Shown here: one piece after another, positions 5,890-6,510 of the stretch | Numbering within the stretch: position 1 is the first letter of the stretch | Layout: each line of letters starts with the position of its first letter | Assembly (NCBI GenBank): GCA_002359635.1 | Contig: DENJ01000072.1 | Coordinates: forward strand, 18,399 to 24,908 | Source of the DNA: Burkholderiales bacterium UBA2647 | GTDB lineage: Bacteria > Pseudomonadota > Gammaproteobacteria > Burkholderiales > Burkholderiaceae_E | DNA: 6,510 bases | Reading direction: 5' to 3' | Made by a program: the position numbers and the translations under genes | The notes under the pieces: model-generated | Databases searched by the model: none | The model's input: the letters and a program-made list of their open reading frames with translations, nothing else | What the model was told of the DNA's origin: nothing

Positions 5890-6510
5890 ATGAAACTCTA
5901 TATGTCGCCCAGAGCCCCGAATCCGAAACGGGTTTGTATGTTTATCGCGGAAAAAGGGCTTGATTCGATTGCTTTGATCGCTGTCGATCTCAATGCCGGT
6001 GCGCACCGTGAGCAAAGTTTTTTGTTGCGTAACCCGCTCGCCCGGGTACCGGTTCTTGAACTCGAGGACGGTCGTTGCATCAGCGAAAGCCGTGCGATTT
6101 GTACCTGGCTCGAAGGAACTTTTCCCCAACCCAATCTGATGGGCGAGGGAACTGATGAGCGCGCATTGATTGAAATGTATGACCGCTATATGGAATGGTA
6201 TGTATTATTGCCAACGGCGCAATGGGTGAGGCACGCGCATCCGGGTCTGGCAGCGCTTGAAAGTCCTCAGTTTCCCGATTTTGCTCAAAGTCAGGCTGTA
6301 AAGCGGGAGGTGGGATTGATATGGTTAGAAGAAAGACTTGCTCAACGCCCCTGGGTTGCAGGCGAGCGATTCAGCATTGCGGATATCACGGCGTTTTGCG
6401 CCATTGAGTTTGCTCGGGTGATGAAATTCAAACCTGGCGAATCGGGCTACGCCAATATCCAACGCTGGCGCGATCAGATTGCGAAGCGTCCCAGTGCGAG
6501 CGCTGGGGAT
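5890..6510 (+). CDS. Glutathione S-transferase family protein (partial, right edge)
   Basis: A GST-fold protein that continues beyond the window; 207 residues are visible with no stop. The N-terminal thioredoxin-like domain (1-80) carries MKLYMSPRAPNPKRV, the cis-proline loop ARVPVLELEDG (51-61; P54) and the glutathione-gamma-glutamyl contact ES (E66, S67) in ISESRAICTWLE. The all-helical C-terminal domain (from about 88) shows the conserved hydrophobic staple/N-capping box FSIADITAF (161-169; S162, D165) and ends in QRWRDQIAKRPS, close to the usual C-terminus, so only a few residues should be missing. The residue at the usual catalytic Ser/Cys/Tyr position is probably S6 or absent; the class is not assignable. 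The ATG at 5890 has only a weak GGTGAT upstream. It likely conjugates or isomerises small electrophiles in the cytoplasm. Confidence 0.93.
   Translation, partial: MKLYMSPRAPNPKRVCMFIAEKGLDSIALIAVDLNAGAHREQSFLLRNPLARVPVLELEDGRCISESRAICTWLEGTFPQPNLMGEGTDERALIEMYDRYMEWYVLLPTAQWVRHAHPGLAALESPQFPDFAQSQAVKREVGLIWLEERLAQRPWVAGERFSIADITAFCAIEFARVMKFKPGESGYANIQRWRDQIAKRPSASAGD

Noticed and set aside
1..6510. CRISPR, tRNA, rRNA, IS element or phage gene
   Set aside because: No repeat array, cloverleaf, transposase motif or phage-like protein was seen.

Overview
The window is ordinary-looking chromosomal DNA from a Gram-negative bacterium, most likely a member of Pseudomonadota. This rests on compact gene spacing, mid-range base composition by eye, Sec-type signal peptides on two proteins, and a family mix (TerC, DUF4337, DUF1330, glutathione S-transferase) common in beta- and gammaproteobacteria. 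I cannot name a genus. There is no phage, transposon, CRISPR, tRNA or rRNA signature.

Layout: two gene blocks diverge from an intergenic region at about 2349-2489. The left block is on the minus strand. Reading away from the divergence point it holds a DUF4337 membrane protein (1797-2348), a TerC-family membrane protein (939-1688), an unrecognised 164-residue protein (382-876) and a small single-domain cupin (11-352). The last two are 29 bases apart and probably share a transcript. The start of the 164-residue gene lies inside two overlapping, mutually exclusive inverted repeats, which is the most unusual structure in the window.

The right block is on the plus strand. It starts with a signal-peptide-bearing protein of probable beta-propeller type (2490-3638), then a secreted TlpA-like thioredoxin with a WCPFC active site (3692-4231), then a cytoplasmic serine hydrolase of the class C beta-lactamase/family VIII esterase fold (4259-5431). 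Gaps of 53 and 27 bases suggest one operon. After 139 non-coding bases that carry a short direct repeat come a DUF1330 protein (5571-5867) and, 22 bases later, a glutathione S-transferase that runs off the right edge (5890 onward).

How they work together: TerC suggests metal (manganese) or membrane homeostasis, the thioredoxin periplasmic redox chemistry, and the esterase-like hydrolase, DUF1330 protein and GST small-molecule metabolism or detoxification. No clearly new multi-gene system can be shown from sequence alone. The best leads are the start-codon hairpins at 861-903, the orphan proteins at 382-876 and 2490-3638, and a repeated 9-base word, GGGCGATTG, found four times in one orientation.
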